64,000 bases of DNA from Megascapheus bottae (GCA_024803745.1 JANJXV010000194.1:248001-312000); one strand, 5' to 3'; shown: positions 45,266-58,745, numbered from the stretch's first letter. Made by a program: numbers and translations. The notes: a model not told the origin generated them from the letters alone.

Positions 45266-46449
45266 TTAGATGGTATGCTGTTTAGTTGCCATTTCTTTCC
45301 CTATATTGCATTTATTTTGGTTTTCTATGTATAGAGCATCTTTGAGAATTCTCTGTAGTGTTGGTTTTGTTTCGACATATTGTTGCAGCTTTTCCCTGGA
45401 ATGGAATGTTTTTATTTTTCCCTCAGTTATGAATGAGAGCTTAGCTGGCTACAGTATTCTTGGTTGGTAGTTATTTGATTTAAGGGCATGACATATATGC
45501 TTCCAGTCACTTCGTGCTTGCATGGTCTCTGCTGAGAAATCTGGGGTTATTCTGATTGGTTTGCCTTTGTAGGTTACTGATCCCTTTTCCCTGGCTACCT
45601 TTAGGATCTTTCCTTTCGTTTCTATTGATCCAGTTCGGATCACAATGTGGCAGTGGGATGTTCTTTTCTGGTCAGGTCTGTTTGGGGTTCTAAAAGCTTC
45701 TCGTATCTGGATGGGCCTGCCCTTCTGGATATTTGGGAAATTCTCTGAGATGATTCCCTGAAGTATATTTCCAATACCATTGACCTCTTTCTCCACGCCC
45801 TCCTCAATACCAACTAGCCTTAAATTAGGCTTCCTAATTGTATCTTGGACCTCCTGAAGCGCTCTCTCATATTTCCTAGATTTGGATTGACTCATTTTCT
45901 GTTCTTTATAATACCTAAATTATCTTCAGCCACGGAAATTCTCTCCTCTGCAATGTCTAACCTGCTATCAAAGCTATCTACTTTATTTTTCATCTCCCTT
46001 GCTTCTAATTGCTCACTTTTGATGCCTTGCATCCCTTGTTTTAGATCATGTATGGATTTCTTTATCTCCTTGATTTCCTTTTGAGTGGTTAGCTCAGTAG
46101 CTTTATTTTCTTTGGACATTTGCTGGAGTTTGGTCACGTTTTTATTTGTGGATTCTTTGAATTCATCCATCTTTCTTTGAAAAACCTTTATTATGGCCTC
46201 CTTTATGGCTTCTTCTTTTTCACTTATCACCTTGTTTTTGCTTTCCTCTTGTTCAGGTATGGCTTCCTCCATTATCTCTTTCTTTATATTTTCACATTTT
46301 TCATTAATGATGTTTATCAATTGCATTTGTGTAGCAATTGGAAGATTGTCCTCTAGGTTTGCCAGTGACTGTTCCATTGTCTGTTTACATTGGGTGGGGG
46401 ATGTTGTTTCTTGATTTGACATTTTTCTTGAGTTTCTTGTTCTGCCCAT
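45266..46449 (-). pseudogene. L1-1' ORF1, disrupted
   Basis: Full-length ORF1 in two open pieces: 45892-46449 (coiled coil, 185 residues) and 45449-45895 (RRM-like part, 148 residues). They are separated by the same 4-base deletion as L1-1. The TAG at 45449-45451 cuts off the C-terminal domain ('PAKLSFITEG'). Confidence 0.92.
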
Positions 46450-47117
46450 TTGAAAATGGGAGCAAGATTACTACTAAATACGATTATAGTTTTTCAGATA
46501 TAACCAACCTAGACCTCTGTAGCTGGCAGACACTAGATGTTCACAAGTTTTGATTGGTATTATCACTCTTTCTTTTTGTGCACTTACAGACCAGCCTAAT
46601 ACAACCACTGATAAGCGATTTATACCCAAAACAATAAGCCTCTCAATCCAATCTCTATTGTCTTTAAGTCCCTCTGAGCCTAGAGAATCATTAACCACCT
46701 ACATATACAATATTGCTCAACAGCCATCAAGTGTAGATCCGTGCAGTATAAGGGTTGAAAGACGAGCAGAGGTGCAGAGATAGAAGAAAAGGATGAGAGA
46801 GGTCAGGCGAGGTGCAAGAGGATTAACGTAGGAGTGTAAGAATATTGTAGTAATGAAGAAAAGTTATAGGATAAGGATAACTGACATAATTTGGCAAGTA
46901 GGTAGCATATTTGAGTACAACGTTTGGAAAGTATTAGAATAAAACTTATGTGTTGCTGCACGACTAGCTCTTAGCCCAACCAGTGGCCTCACAGTGGACC
47001 ATGGGATGGATCTGTTTTTCTTGTCTACGTTGAGGGAAAGGGCTATTTCACAAGATGCAGAAGCGAAGATTTCAGAAGCAAATGCTGTGAGTGAATTAGC
47101 TCGTAAAAAGCATTTTT

Positions 47118-47325
47118 ATTTTCTTTTATCTTTCTGCCAGTCTTGGGGCTTGAATTCAGGGCCTGAGCACTGTCCTCGGGTTTTCTCAAGTCTAGCCCTC
47201 TGCCACTTGAGCCACAGTGCCACATCTAGATTTTCTATCTATGTGATACTGAGCAATCAAACCCAGATCTTCATGGATGCTAGGCAAGCACTCTACCACT
47301 ATGCCAAACTCTCAACCCTGACATA
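47118..47325 (-). mobile_element. ID-like dimer SINE in F-2'
   Basis: Counterpart of 7206-7412, with 'tctatgtgatactgagcaat'. Confidence 0.8.
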
Positions 47326-47549
47326 GTAATTATAAAGTCATCATCATCATATCGAAATATCCTTTGTCCTACAAAGAATGAACACTTAACTGTGTCTAAT
47401 GCTTTTTTTTTAATTTCACTAATTCTTCTGTGTTTTTCCCTCTTGCATTTTTCACACTTGACAGCAAAGCTAATCATCAGGAAAAAATTGTTTAGGATAC
47501 AGAAACCTAATAATATCCTAGTAGATTGACGTCAAAAATATGTACAAGA

Positions 47550-47750
47550 TGCCCTGTGTGTTTCACCTAGTGGTAGAGTCCTTGGCTACCAAGCAGTAAG
47601 CCTCAGGTTTGATTCCTCATTACCACATACATAGAAAACGCTGCAAGTGGTGCTGTGGCTCGGTGGGACAGCTAAAGCCTAAAGAAAGCCCAAGAACAAT
47701 GTTCACACTTTGAGGTCAAGTCCCAAGACTAGCAAAACCAAAAAAAATTC
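47550..47750 (+). mobile_element. ID-like dimer SINE in F-2'
   Basis: Counterpart of 213-413, with 'tttcacctagtggtagag'. Confidence 0.8.
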
Positions 47751-48788
47751 GACAAGGGGCAAAATGCAGGCAGAGAAGGCACTGTGAAGCCAATGTTTTG
47801 TAAAGGATAAGGGCAATATTGACCCTTAAGTTTGGATCTTACCTAAGAAAGGCTCCTTGAGCCTGAGACCACACTGGTAGTTGGGCCTAGTGGAAGACAT
47901 TGGGATTGGACAAATAAGGTGTGCTGTATACTACATCCACATGTATATTGTGAGATTGAGGAGAGATTCAGCCTCCAGTATGTCTTTGGTGAGGTCTTTT
48001 GTGAGCAAGGATCTTTGGTCATTGGGCCCTGAAAGGTGACCCTGCCTCCCTCACAATGGAACAGAATATGGAGCCCTGGTAACCAAGACACTATAACTAA
48101 CAACCAGCTCAAGCCAGCTCACTTGGCCTGTGGCTCAGGAGGAAGAAAGGTGTTGCTGTGCTGTTGCCAAAGGTCAGGAAACTCGAGTCTCAGGCATGGA
48201 AGTTGTGGATGTCTTACTTGAAGATGTACATGCTAGATCATTGCCAAGCCACAAATCCAGTATAACAGAACTTTCTCTAAGAAGAAGGCCAGGAAAATCC
48301 AGGACAACCAGATGAGATAAATTTCTAAGAAGAAATGTATTTGACCCCATCATCCTCCCCACACACTACAACTTTCTTTTTTTTTTCATTTTCTTATTGT
48401 AATTAGTAAAAGGGTTAGGTGATATTTGCCAGATAGAAGGTGCATTAATTCACATACATTGATACCCTTTCACATGTCTTGGTACCCATTTCCCTCCAAC
48501 CCCACACCCCCCACCCGTCCTGGTTTCCCCCCCCTATCAAATTTCAAATATCCAAATACAAATAAATTCAATATATCAGATAACAAAGTGAGATACTATA
48601 CCAATATGGGATAACCAAGGGACAGCAAGCAAGATGAGAGACAACATAGTACATTAAGGACAACAATCATTCATTATATGGCTTTTGTGTCAATATCCTG
48701 GAGGTCCTTTCAATTAGCTTCACATTATATGGCCTTATATATGGCCTTTTGCTCTATTGCCAATCTCTGCTAGTAGAGCCCACGGTTT

Positions 48789-51700
48789 CTACTGATTATG
48801 ACGAATGAGGGAAACCACTGAGCCTAAGTTCCTTTGAGTCTGGCTTACTTCACTTAATATGATTTGTTCTAAGTCTTTCCATTTCCTAACAAATGGGGCG
48901 ATGTCATGCTTTCTGACAGCAGCATAGAATTCCATTGTGTACAAATACCACAACTTGTTGATCCACTCATCCACTGAGGGACATCTGGGTTGGTTCCATA
49001 TCTTTGCTATGGTGAATAGTGCTGCAATGAACATTGTTGTGCTAGTGGGTTTAGTATGCCCTTGTTTCTGGATTGTTGGGTAAATGCCAAGAACTGGAAT
49101 TGCTGGGTCATAGGGGAGTTGTATGTTTAGCGTTTTGAGGCACTGCCGCACTGCTTTCCATAGTGGTTGAACGAGTTTGCACTCCCACCAACAGTGTAGT
49201 AGTGATCCCTCCTGACCACATCCCCTCCAGCATCTGTTGTCATTCGTTTTCCTGAACCTGGCCATTCTAACTGGAGTTAGGTGGAATCTTAGACTTGTTT
49301 TGATTTGCATTTCTTTTATGACCAGAGATGTTGAGCATTTCTTCATGTGTCTACAGGCCATTTTTGTTTCTTCTTCAGAGAAGACTCTCTTTAAGTCTTT
49401 GGCCCATTTTGTAATGGGATGGCTGTTACTTTTGAGGTTAGTTTGGGAGTGATTCAATTTTTTGAGTTATTGATATATTTTAGATATGAGGCCTTGGTCC
49501 GTTGTTTGGTTGGTGAAGATCTTCTCCCACTCTGTATGCTTCCTAATTAGTTTACTAGCTATATCCGTTGCCATACAAAAGCTCTGCAGTTTAATGCAGT
49601 CCCACTTATCCAGCCTTTCTCTGATTTGTTGTGATTCTTGGTCCTTATTAAGAAAGTTTCGACCTGTGCCAAGGAGGCCTAGTGTATCTCCTATTCCTTC
49701 CTGTAAACTTTTCAGTGTGTCAGCTTTTACCTCCACGTCTTTGATCCATTTGGAGTTAATTCTAGTGCAAGGTGACAAAGAAGGATCCAACTTTAGTTTT
49801 CTGCAGGTGTTTAACCAGTTCTGCCAGCACAACTTGTTGAAGAGGCTATCTTTCTTCCATTCTATTTTTTTGGCTCCCTGGTCAAAGATTAGGTGGCCAT
49901 AGGTCTGTGGTTTAATATCTGGGTCCGCAGTTCTACTCCATTGGACTTCAGGCCTGTTCTTGTGCCAGTACCAAGCTGTTTTGAGAATTATAGCTCTGTA
50001 ATAGAGCCTTAAGTTTGGAATTGAAATTCCTCCAGCGCTGTTCTTTCTGCTAAGAAGTGTTTTTGCTATACGGGGTCTTTTATTATTCCATATGAAATTT
50101 TGAATTGCCTCTTCTATGTTTTTAAAGAATGACATTGGGATGTTGATGGGCATTACGTTGAATTTGTAGATAGCCCTTGGCAAGATTGTCATTTTCACAA
50201 TGTTGATTCTTCCAATCCAGGAGCATGGGAGGTTTTTCCATTTCCTTAGTTCTGCTTTAATTTCCTTTTTTAGGGTTTTAAAGTTTTCATCTAAACGGTC
50301 CTTTACATTCTTAGTTAAGCTAATTGCTAGGTACTTTATTTTCTTTGAGGCTATTGTGAAAGGATTTTCTTTCCTGATTATTGCCACGTTCCTCCCAGTG
50401 TTGGCGTAAAGTAAGGCAGTTGATTTGTGAGGGTTGATTTTGTGGCCTGCTACCCTTCCAAAGCTTTGAATCAGATCAAGGAGCTTGGGACTAGAGTCTA
50501 TAGGATTCTTTAAATACAGAATCATGTCGTCTGCAAAGAGGGATAGTTTAATTCCTCTTTCTCTACTTTGATCCCCTTTATGCTTGCTTCTTGCCTTATT
50601 GCACTGCCTAGGAATTCTTGTACTATGTTAAAAAGGAGTGTAGACAGTGGGCATCCTTGTCTTGTTCCTGATTTTAGAGGGAATGGCTTTAGATTTTCAC
50701 CATTAAGTATACTACTAGCAGTGGGTTTCTCATACACAGCCTTTATTACATTGAGAAATGTTCCATGGATTCCTAGTTTCTCCACATCTTTTAACATAAA
50801 GGGGTTTTGGATCTTGTCAAATGCCTTTTCCGCATCTATTGAGACAATCATGTGATTTTTGTCCCTGCTCCTGTTGATTTGTTGCATTATATTAATTGAT
50901 TTGTGTATGTTGAACCAGCTTTGCCTCCCTGTGATGAATCCAGTTTGATCATAGTGTATAATTTTTTTGATGAGTTGTTGTAGACGGTTGGCCAGTATAT
51001 TGTTGAGAAGTTTTGCATCGATGTTCATCAAAGAAATGGGTCTATAGATGTCTTTCTTTGATGAATCTCTGTCTGGTTTGGGGATGAGGGATATGCTGGC
51101 TTCACAGAATCAGTTTGGTAAAGAACCTTCATTTTCAATTTCGTTGAAGAGCTTGAGGAGTATTGGTGTGAGCTCTGCTTTGAAGACCTTATAGAATTCA
51201 GCTGTGAATCCATCTGGCCCTGGGCTCTTTTTAAGTGGAAGTTGTCTAATTTCCATTTCTATTTCAGAGCTTGAAATAGGCCTGTTGAGTTGGGTTAGCT
51301 CTTCTTGGTTCAGTGTGGGTATGTTAATATTGTCTAGGAATTCATCCATTTCTTCTAGATTCTCAAATTTGTTGGCGTAAAGGTTTGAGAAGTATTCCCT
51401 CATGATATTCTGGATCTTGGTAATTTCTGTCGTGGTATTACCATTTTCATCTGCGATTTTGTTTATTTCGATATGCTCTCTTCTTTTTTTGGTAAGATTT
51501 GCTAAGGGCTTGTCAATTTTGTTAATTCTTCAAGAACCAACTCCTTGTTTTGTTGATCCTTTCTATAGTTTTTTTTATTCCAAATCATTTAATTCTGCTT
51601 TGATTTTAATAATTTGCTTTCTCCTAATAGGTTTAGGGTTGGTTTGTTGCTCTTTTTCCAGGAGGTTAAGGTGAGACATTAACTAGTTGGTTTGCCATTT

Positions 51701-52630
51701 TTCCAACTTGCTGTTGTAGGCACCCCGCGCTATAAATTTTCCTCTGAGTACTGCCTTTGTTGTGTCCCTAAGGAATTGATATTTGTGTGCTCCTTATTGT
51801 TAAATTTCATAAACAGTTGGATATCTGTTCTGATCTCTTCGATTACCCATTGTTTTTGATTCAACAATGTGTTGTTCAGTCTCCATGAGTTACAGGGTTT
51901 TCTTTGGTGGAGATGTGTGTTCAGCTCCAATTTGATGCCTTTATGGTCTGAGAGTGTGCATGGAATAATTTCAGTGTTTCTGAATCTGTCCAGGTTTGCT
52001 TTATGGCCTAAGATGTGGTCCATTTTGGAAAATGTTCCATGTGCTGCTGAGAAAAACGTATATTGTGGTGTTACTGGGTGGAATATTCTGCAGATGTCTG
52101 TTAGATCTAGTTGGTCTATAGAGTTGTTCAGTTCTAAGGTTTCTCTGTTGAGTTTTTGCCTTGTTGATCTGTCCATAAGTGAGAGTGGTGTGTTAAACTC
52201 ACCAACAATCACTGTATTTCGATCTATGTATGCTTTCAGTGTAAGTAAAGTTTGCTTGATGAAGTTTGGAGCTCCGGGATTGGGTGTGTAAATATTTAGG
52301 ATTGTTATGTCTTCCGGGAGGAAAGATCCCTTTAGTAGTATGTAGTAACCTTCTTTGTCTTCTCTTACTAATTTTAGTTTGAAATCTATTGTATCTGATA
52401 TGAGGATGGCAACTCTAGCCTTTTTATGGGGGCAGTTACCTTGATAGAGTTTATTCCAACCACTCACTTTCAAAAGATGATTGTTTTTGGGTAAGATGTG
52501 TCTCTTGAAGTCAGCAGAACGATGGCTCTTGCTTTTTGATCCAACTAGACAACCTATGCCGTTTAATTGGAGAGTAAAGTCCATTGATATTGAGAGTTAG
52601 GATTGAGAGATATTTAGTAGTTCCTACCAT
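48789..52630 (-). pseudogene. L1-2' ORF2, disrupted
   Basis: ATG at 52628-52630. The endonuclease piece is open at 51730-52584 ('GEFNTPL', 'KMDHI', 'LSDH') after TGA at 52511-52513 and a frameshift. Shared lesions are the frameshift near 51763 and TGA at 51110-51112. Its own lesions are a frameshift near 50565, just before 'FADD', and a CAA-to-TAA stop at 49467-49469. The RT piece is open at 50522-51031, where '[10 protein letters not shown]' is in frame with the upstream 'GFITGRQ'. The rest of the RT and C-terminal region is open at 49467-50525 and 48789-49457. Confidence 0.93.
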
Positions 52631-52678
52631 TTTTAAAAGCTTTTAGTAGGGCCTGTGTCTTGACAGTTCTTGTGGTCC

Positions 52679-53862
52679 TTAGATGGTATGCTGTTTAGGT
52701 GCCATTTCTTTCCCTATATTGCATTTATTTTGGTTTTCTATGTATAGAGCATCTTTGAGAATTCTCTGTAGTGTTGGTTTTGTTTCGACATATTGTTGCA
52801 GCTTTTCCCTGGAATGGAATGTTTTTATTTTTCCCTCAGTTATGAATGAGAGCTTAGCTGGCTACAGTATTCTTGGTTGGTAGTTACTTGATTTAAGGGC
52901 ATGACATATATGCTTCCAGTCACTTCGTGCTTGCATGGTCTCTGCTGAGAAATCTGGGGTTATTCTGACTGGTTTGCCTTTGTAGGTTACTGATCCCTTT
53001 TCCCTGGATGCCTTTAGGATCTTTCCTTTCGTTTCTATTGATCCAGTTCGGATCACAATGTGGCGGTGGGATGTTCTTTTCTGGTCAGGTCTGTTTGGGG
53101 TTCTAAAAGCTTCTCGTATCTGGATGGGCCTGCCCTTCTGGATATTTGGGAAATTCTCTGAGATGATTCCCTGAAGTATATTTCCAATACCATTGACCTC
53201 TTTCTCCACGCCCTCCTCAGTACCAACTAGCCTTAAATTAGGCTTCCTAATTGTATCTTGGACCTCCTGAAGCGCTCTCTCATATTTCCTAGATTTGGAT
53301 TGACTCATTTTCTGTTCTTTATAATACCTAAATTATCTTCAGCCACGGAAATTCTCTCCTCTGCAATGTCTAACCTGCTATCAAAGCTATCTACTTTATT
53401 TTTCATCTCCCTTGCTTCTAATTGCTCACTTTTGATGCCTTGCATCTCTTGTTTTAGATCATGTATGGATTTCTTTATCTCCTTGATTTCCTTTTGAGTG
53501 GTTAGCTCAGTAGCTTTATTTTCTTTGGACATTTGCTGGAGTTTGGTCACGTTTTTATTTGTGGATTCTTTGAATTCATCCATCTTTCTTTGAAAAACCT
53601 TTATTATGGCCTCCTTTATGGCTTCTTCTTTTTCACTTATCACCTTGTTTTTGCTTTCCTCTTGTTCAGGTATGGCTTCCTCCATTATCTCTTTCTTTAT
53701 ATTTTCACATTTTTCATTAATGATGTTTATCAATTGCATTTGTGTAGCAATTGGAAGATTCTCCTCTAGGTTTGCCAGTGACTGTTCCATTGTCTGTTTA
53801 CATTGGGTGGGGGATGTTGTTTCTTGATTTGACATTTTTCTTGAGTTTCTTGTTCTGCCCAT
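52679..53862 (-). pseudogene. L1-2' ORF1, disrupted
   Basis: Same structure and lesions as L1-1' ORF1: coiled-coil piece 53305-53862, RRM-like piece 52862-53308, the 4-base deletion between them, and TAG at 52862-52864. Confidence 0.92.
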
Positions 53863-54536
53863 TTGAAAATAGGAGCAAGATTACTACTAAATACGATTAT
53901 AGTTTTTCAGATATAACCAACCTAGACCTCTGTAGCTGGCAGACACTAGATGTTCACAAGTTTTGATTGGTATTATCACTCTTTCTTTTTGTGCACTTAC
54001 AGACCAGCCTAATACAACCACTGATAAGCGATTTATACCCAAAACAATAAGCCTCTCAATCCAATCTCTATTGTCTTTAAGTCCCTCTGAGCCTAGAGAA
54101 TCATTAACCACCTACATATACAATATTGCTCAACAGCCATCAAGTGTAGATCCGTGCAGTATAAGGGTTGAAAGACGAGCAGAGGTGCAGAGATAGAAGA
54201 AAAGGATGAGAGAGGTCAGGGGAGGTGCAAGAGGATTAACGTAGGAGTGTAAGAATATTGTAGTAATGAAGAAAAGTTATAGGATAAGGATAACTGACAT
54301 AAGTTGTTAAGTAGGTAGCATATTTGAGTACAAAGTTTGGAAAGTATTAGAATAAAACTTATGTGTTGCTGCACGACTAGCTCTTAGCCCAACCAGTGGC
54401 CTCACAGTGGACCATGGGATGGATCTGTTTTTCTTGTCTACGTTGAGGGAAAGGGGTATTTCACAAGATGCAGAAGCGAAGATTTCAGAAGCAAATGCTG
54501 TGAGTGAATTAGCTCGTAAAAAGCATTATTATTTTC

Positions 54537-54740
54537 TTTTATCTTTCTACCAGTCTTGGGGCTTGATTTCAGGGCCTGAGCACTGTCCTCGGGTTTTCTC
54601 AAGTCTAGCCCTCTGCCACTTGAGCCACAGTGCCACATCTAGATTTTCTATCTATGTGATACTGAGCAATCAAACCCATATCTTCATGGATGCTAGGCAA
54701 GCACTCTACCACTATGCCAAACACTCAACCCTGACGTAGT
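54537..54740 (-). mobile_element. ID-like dimer SINE in F-3'
   Basis: Counterpart of 7206-7412. Confidence 0.8.
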
Positions 54741-54964
54741 AATTATAAAGTCATCATCATCATATCAAAATAACCTTTCTCCTACAAAGAATGAACACTT
54801 ATCTATGTGTGTAATGTTTTTTTTTAAATTTCACTACTTCTTCTGTGTTTTACCCTCTTGCATTTTTACACATGACAGCAAAGCTAATCATCAGGAAAAA
54901 ATTGATTATGATACAGAAACCTAATAATATCCTAGTAGATTGACGTCAAAAATATGTGCAAGAT

Positions 54965-55165
54965 GCCCTGTGTGTTTGACCTAGTGGTAGAGTCCTTGGC
55001 TACCAAGCAGTAAGCCTCAGGTTTAATTACTCATTACCACATACATAGAAAACGCTGCAAGTGGTGCTGTGGCTCGGTGGGACAGCTAAAGCCTAAAGAA
55101 AGCCCAAGAACAATGTTCACACTCTGAGGTCAAGTCCCAAGACTAGCAAAAACAAAAAAAATTCG
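54965..55165 (+). mobile_element. ID-like dimer SINE in F-3'
   Basis: Counterpart of 213-413, with 'ggtttaattactcattacc'. Confidence 0.8.
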
Positions 55166-55540
55166 ACAAGGGGCAAAATGTAGGCAGAGAAGGCACTGTG
55201 AAGCAAATGTTTTGTAAAGGATGAGGGCAATATTGACCCTTAAGTTTGGATCTTACCTAAGAAAGGCTCCTTGAGCCTGAGACCAGACTGGTAGTTGGGC
55301 CTAGTGGAAGACATTGGGATTGGACAAATAAGGTGTGCTGTGTACTACATCCACATGTATATAGTGAGATTGGAGGAGAGATTCAGCCTCCAGTATGACT
55401 TTGGTGAGGTCTTTTGTGAGCAAGGATCTTTCGTCATTGGGCCCTGAAAGGTGACCCTGCCTTCCCTCACAATGGAACAGAATATGGAACCCTGGTAACC
55501 AAGCCACTGTAACTAACAACCAGCTCAAGCCAGCTCACTT

Positions 55541-56109
55541 CATATGAAATTTTGAATTGCCTCTTCTATTTCTTTAAAGAATGACATTGGGATGTTGATT
55601 GGTATTACATTGAATTTGTAGACAGCCCTTGGCAAGATTGTCATTTTCACAATGTTGATTCTTCCAATCCAGGAGCATGGGAGGTTTTTCCATTTCCTTA
55701 GTTCTGTTTTATTTCCTTTTTTATGGTTTTAAAGTTTTCATCTAAACGGTCCTTTACATTCTTTGTTAAGCTAATTGCTAGGTACTTTATTTTCTTTGAG
55801 GCTACTGTGAAAGGAATTTCTTTCCTTATTATTGCCTCGTTCGTCTCAGTGTTGGCGTAAAGTAAGGTAGTTGATTTGTGATGGTTCATTTTATGGCCTG
55901 TTACCCTTCCAAATCTTTGAATCAGCTCAAGGAGCTTGGGAGTAGAGTGTATAGGATTCTTTAAATACAGAATCATGTCATCGGCAAAGAGGGATAGTTT
56001 TATTTCCTCTTTCCCTACTTGGATCCCATTTATGCTTGCTTCTTGCCTTATTGCACTGCCTAGGAATTCTAGTACTATGTTAAAAAGGAGTGGAGGGAGT
56101 GGGCATCCT
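55541..56109 (-). mobile_element. LINE-1 fragment L1-3' (edge of array B)
   Basis: About 570 bp of ORF2 RT sequence. The open part is 55698-55976, with 'MILYLKNP' directly after the FADD site. It ends at the same L1 break as 17573 and runs into SD-B. It resembles L1-3 more than the other copies. Confidence 0.92.
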
Positions 56110-56175
56110 GAATGCTACCCCCTAGCACTTTAATGCAAAGCTTAGGGCTGTGGCATTTTAAGCACAATTCAACGC

Positions 56176-56326
56176 TCTGTTTTTTGCTGGTTAATTAGAG
56201 GTAAAAATCTTATGAAATTTATTGCATGGCTGATTTTGAACTGGAATCCTCAGTTCTCAGCTTATCTTGAGTAGCTAGGATTACAGTACTTTTACAACAT
56301 GTATGCTCATACACATTGCTTCTGAT
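56176..56326 (-). mobile_element. Old B1/ID composite SINE fragment
   Basis: Pairs with 17640-17790; 'gagtagctaggattacag' is better preserved here. Confidence 0.55.
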
Positions 56327-57391
56327 CCAAACACTCATTGTTCAATTTAACTAACAAGATGTGAGGAACGATGATTGACTGTAATTTACTAGATGGGATT
56401 CTAGTGAGTATATGCTTCCACTTCCACTCTGAAGCCAGGGAAATGTTTCTGGTATATGTTTCAAATATCTCCCAAAGAGGAAATTATATGTGAGTATGTT
56501 TGATAGTATTTCAGATAGCAGATGGACTTTGGTGTTTGGAACCTGTTGGGCAGAGTGTGTCAGCTGGGCTGTGATAACAGAGATGATGTTACAGACAGTA
56601 ATATTTTCATCCCAGACAGACTTAATCCAGATCCTTGGATTTCAGGCCTTGAGTAGATAGAATTACAAGTGTGAGCTGCCACCAACACCTGGTTCATTTT
56701 GGAAACCTTAATTGCTTCTCATTTGTTCCTTTCCTTTTTTGGAAGATTGATCTAAGCTGGCTGATTGTGCATCACAATGAAGTGATTGGCCTCAGGAATT
56801 GCAAATATTTGTTTCATCAGCACGGAATGAATGAAGTTGATCTAAACCCAATAGTATTTTCCTTCTGATAAATAGGGAACTTACTTATATCATTTTTCCT
56901 TGCCTTTGCTTTCCCAAAGCAAGCAACATGTTTCTTAAAAATTATACTTCATGAGAATATTATAATTAGAAGCTATCTTCTGCACACTTCAGAATAGTCC
57001 TTGCATTTATAAACTTATATTACAATATCAGGTAGAAGAATGGTGACTGTTAGTTTCATAACTATTTCATATGTTTTACTCTTTAAGGCTCATTAAGTCA
57101 AGAAGGGATTAAATACATTTATATAATAGTAGAACATAGCTCCTGCTGATTTGATGTGTGTGCAGATGATACACAGATTTATTAGGATTACTCAAAAGTT
57201 TTCTTCAAATTTTCAGTAGTAGACTGCTATGCTAACTGGAAGGTGATAGTAATGATGCTGAAATTCTATAAATCAGCTATGAAGCAGAATTTCAGGGGAG
57301 AGTATTTGCTAGGGACTTAATTTCTAAGACGCATATCAAGAATATTGAACTATAACACCAAATGATGGAGGACTCAGCGTCACATTTTGTT
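56327..57391. other. No gene seen; duplicated spacer
   Basis: Pairs with 17791-18864. The ORF at 56671-56868 reads through a T-rich stretch and is frameshifted by one base in SD-A (near 18300), so it is not conserved as coding. Confidence 0.5.
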
Positions 57392-57393
57392 GT

Positions 57394-57610
57394 TTTATGC
57401 AAGTCCTGGGACTTGAACCCAGGGCCTGGGAACTGTCCTTAAAAGTTTTTTTTTGCTTCAGGCTAGTGTTCTACCACTTTATCCACAGCTCCACTTCCAG
57501 ATTTTTGGTAATGAACTGTAAATCAGAATATCATATAATTTGTTTGGGCTGGATTCAAACCTGATACTGTGTAGATAGGATTCCAAGTGTGAGCTCACAG
57601 AGCCTGGCTA
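57394..57610 (-). mobile_element. B1/ID composite SINE
   Basis: Pairs with 18865-19076. Confidence 0.7.
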
Positions 57611-57627
57611 GTATCATTCATCATTCA

Positions 57628-57856
57628 AGTCATGGGACTGCAATTCTGCACCTGGGTCTTGTCACTGAGCTTTTCAGCTCAAGACTACTGCCCTATCCCT
57701 TGAGCCATAGAGCCACTTCTGGGTTTCTGGTGGTTAATTGGAGATAAGAGTCACATGGACTTCAGTGCCCAGGCTGACTTTGAACTGCTATCCTTGGATC
57801 CCAGCCTCTTGAGTAGCTACATTTACAAGTGTGAGCCATCATACCCAGCTAAATTA
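57628..57856 (-). mobile_element. B1/ID composite SINE
   Basis: Pairs with 19095-19302 and retains the 'tatccttggatcccag' stretch lost there. Confidence 0.75.
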
Positions 57857-57864
57857 TTTTTTAA

Positions 57865-58160
57865 GTTAATTTTTTTTGTGAAGTCAATATATAGTTGGCA
57901 TAGGGTTACATAAGTAATGAACACATTTCTTAAGAAAATTGTTATCCCCTCCCTCATTTTTCTCTGTTTTCCTACCCTCAGCCCCCTCTCCACCCAGATT
58001 GTTCAGTTCATTTCCGTTTAGTGTCTTCCAAGTATCACTGTTCAATTGGTTCACCCTTTTTCCTTTATTTTTTTTACCATTTTATTATACCCTCTCCATT
58101 CCCCAAATCACATAAACCTATGTACAAGACACAGGGTACCCGAATTCAACACTGTGACTA
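57865..58160 (-). mobile_element. Possible L1 3' UTR fragment
   Basis: Pairs with 19310-19620. Pattern-based assignment only. Confidence 0.4.
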
Positions 58161-58264
58161 CAGAGAATAAAACTAAAGGGAAAAAGAAGAAAAGAGGTAA
58201 AAAGCAAAGAAAATGAAAGAACATCATACAGTACCTTAGAAGCAACAACACTGAAAAAACAAAA

Positions 58265-58425
58265 CATAAAACCTTGGGCTGAAAATGAAGCTTGCCTAGC
58301 ATGTATGAAACCCTGGATTCCATTCCTCAGCACCACATAAACAAAAAACTGGAAGTGCCACTGTTATTCAGCTGGTAGATTTCTAACGTTCAGCACAGAG
58401 TGTCTCCAAGTGACAAAAATCTGTC
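58265..58425 (+). mobile_element. ID-like dimer SINE
   Basis: Pairs with 19705-19870. Confidence 0.7.
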
Positions 58426-58496
58426 ACATTTAAGTCAGGCTTCAAAACTTTGCTAGGAACCAGTTATGTGATTTGGAATAAAGCCTAATTTTCAAA

Positions 58497-58745
58497 AAAT
58501 CACTAGCCAGGCGCTGGAGGGTCATAATTGTCATTCTACTAGCCAGGGAGAAGGTGATTCAAAGCCTTTGCAAGCAAAAAAATGAAAACAAAGAAAAATG
58601 TAGGATTCTACTCTCCACTTATTCACCGAAAAACTAAGTTGAATTGTGGCTAAAACTGGTACAGCATTAGCCTTGAGGAAAAAGAACTAAGAGACCTTGC
58701 CCAGGTCCAAAGTTCAACCTCCCCACCAAGAAAGAAAAAAAAAGG
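58497..58745 (+). mobile_element. 7SL/B1-like fragment followed by ID-like half
   Basis: Pairs with 19945-20046 and 20085-20200. Confidence 0.55.

Larger units (their letters stand above)
44869..47009 (-). mobile_element. LINE-1 copy L1-1' (5' part only)
   Basis: Array B opens inside the ORF2 endonuclease region. The copy keeps the ORF2 start (ATG at 45215-45217), ORF1 (45266-46449) and the 5' UTR. Everything 3' of the endonuclease N-terminus is absent. It is very close to L1-1 and L1-2' and carries their TGA at 45098-45100. Confidence 0.93.
47010..48372. repeat. F segment, copy F-2' (complete)
   Basis: Complete F in array B with the same SINE-TCA-SINE order. The TCA tract is shorter (47338-47350). 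Confidence 0.9.
48373..54422 (-). mobile_element. LINE-1 copy L1-2', near full length, inactive
   Basis: The only near-complete L1 in array B: ORF2 48789-52630, ORF1 52679-53862, 5' UTR 53863-54422. It shares with L1-1 the EN-region TGA and the ORF1 4-base deletion, but lacks the A-run deletion that L1-1 and L1-2 share. Confidence 0.95.
54423..55540. repeat. F segment, copy F-3' (right end deleted)
   Basis: F up to 'cagctcactt', then a direct join to L1 ORF2 sequence. Compared with unit 3 of array A, about 1.95 kb (equivalent to 15053-17003) are missing, removing the rest of F and the L1 3' end. Confidence 0.9.
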
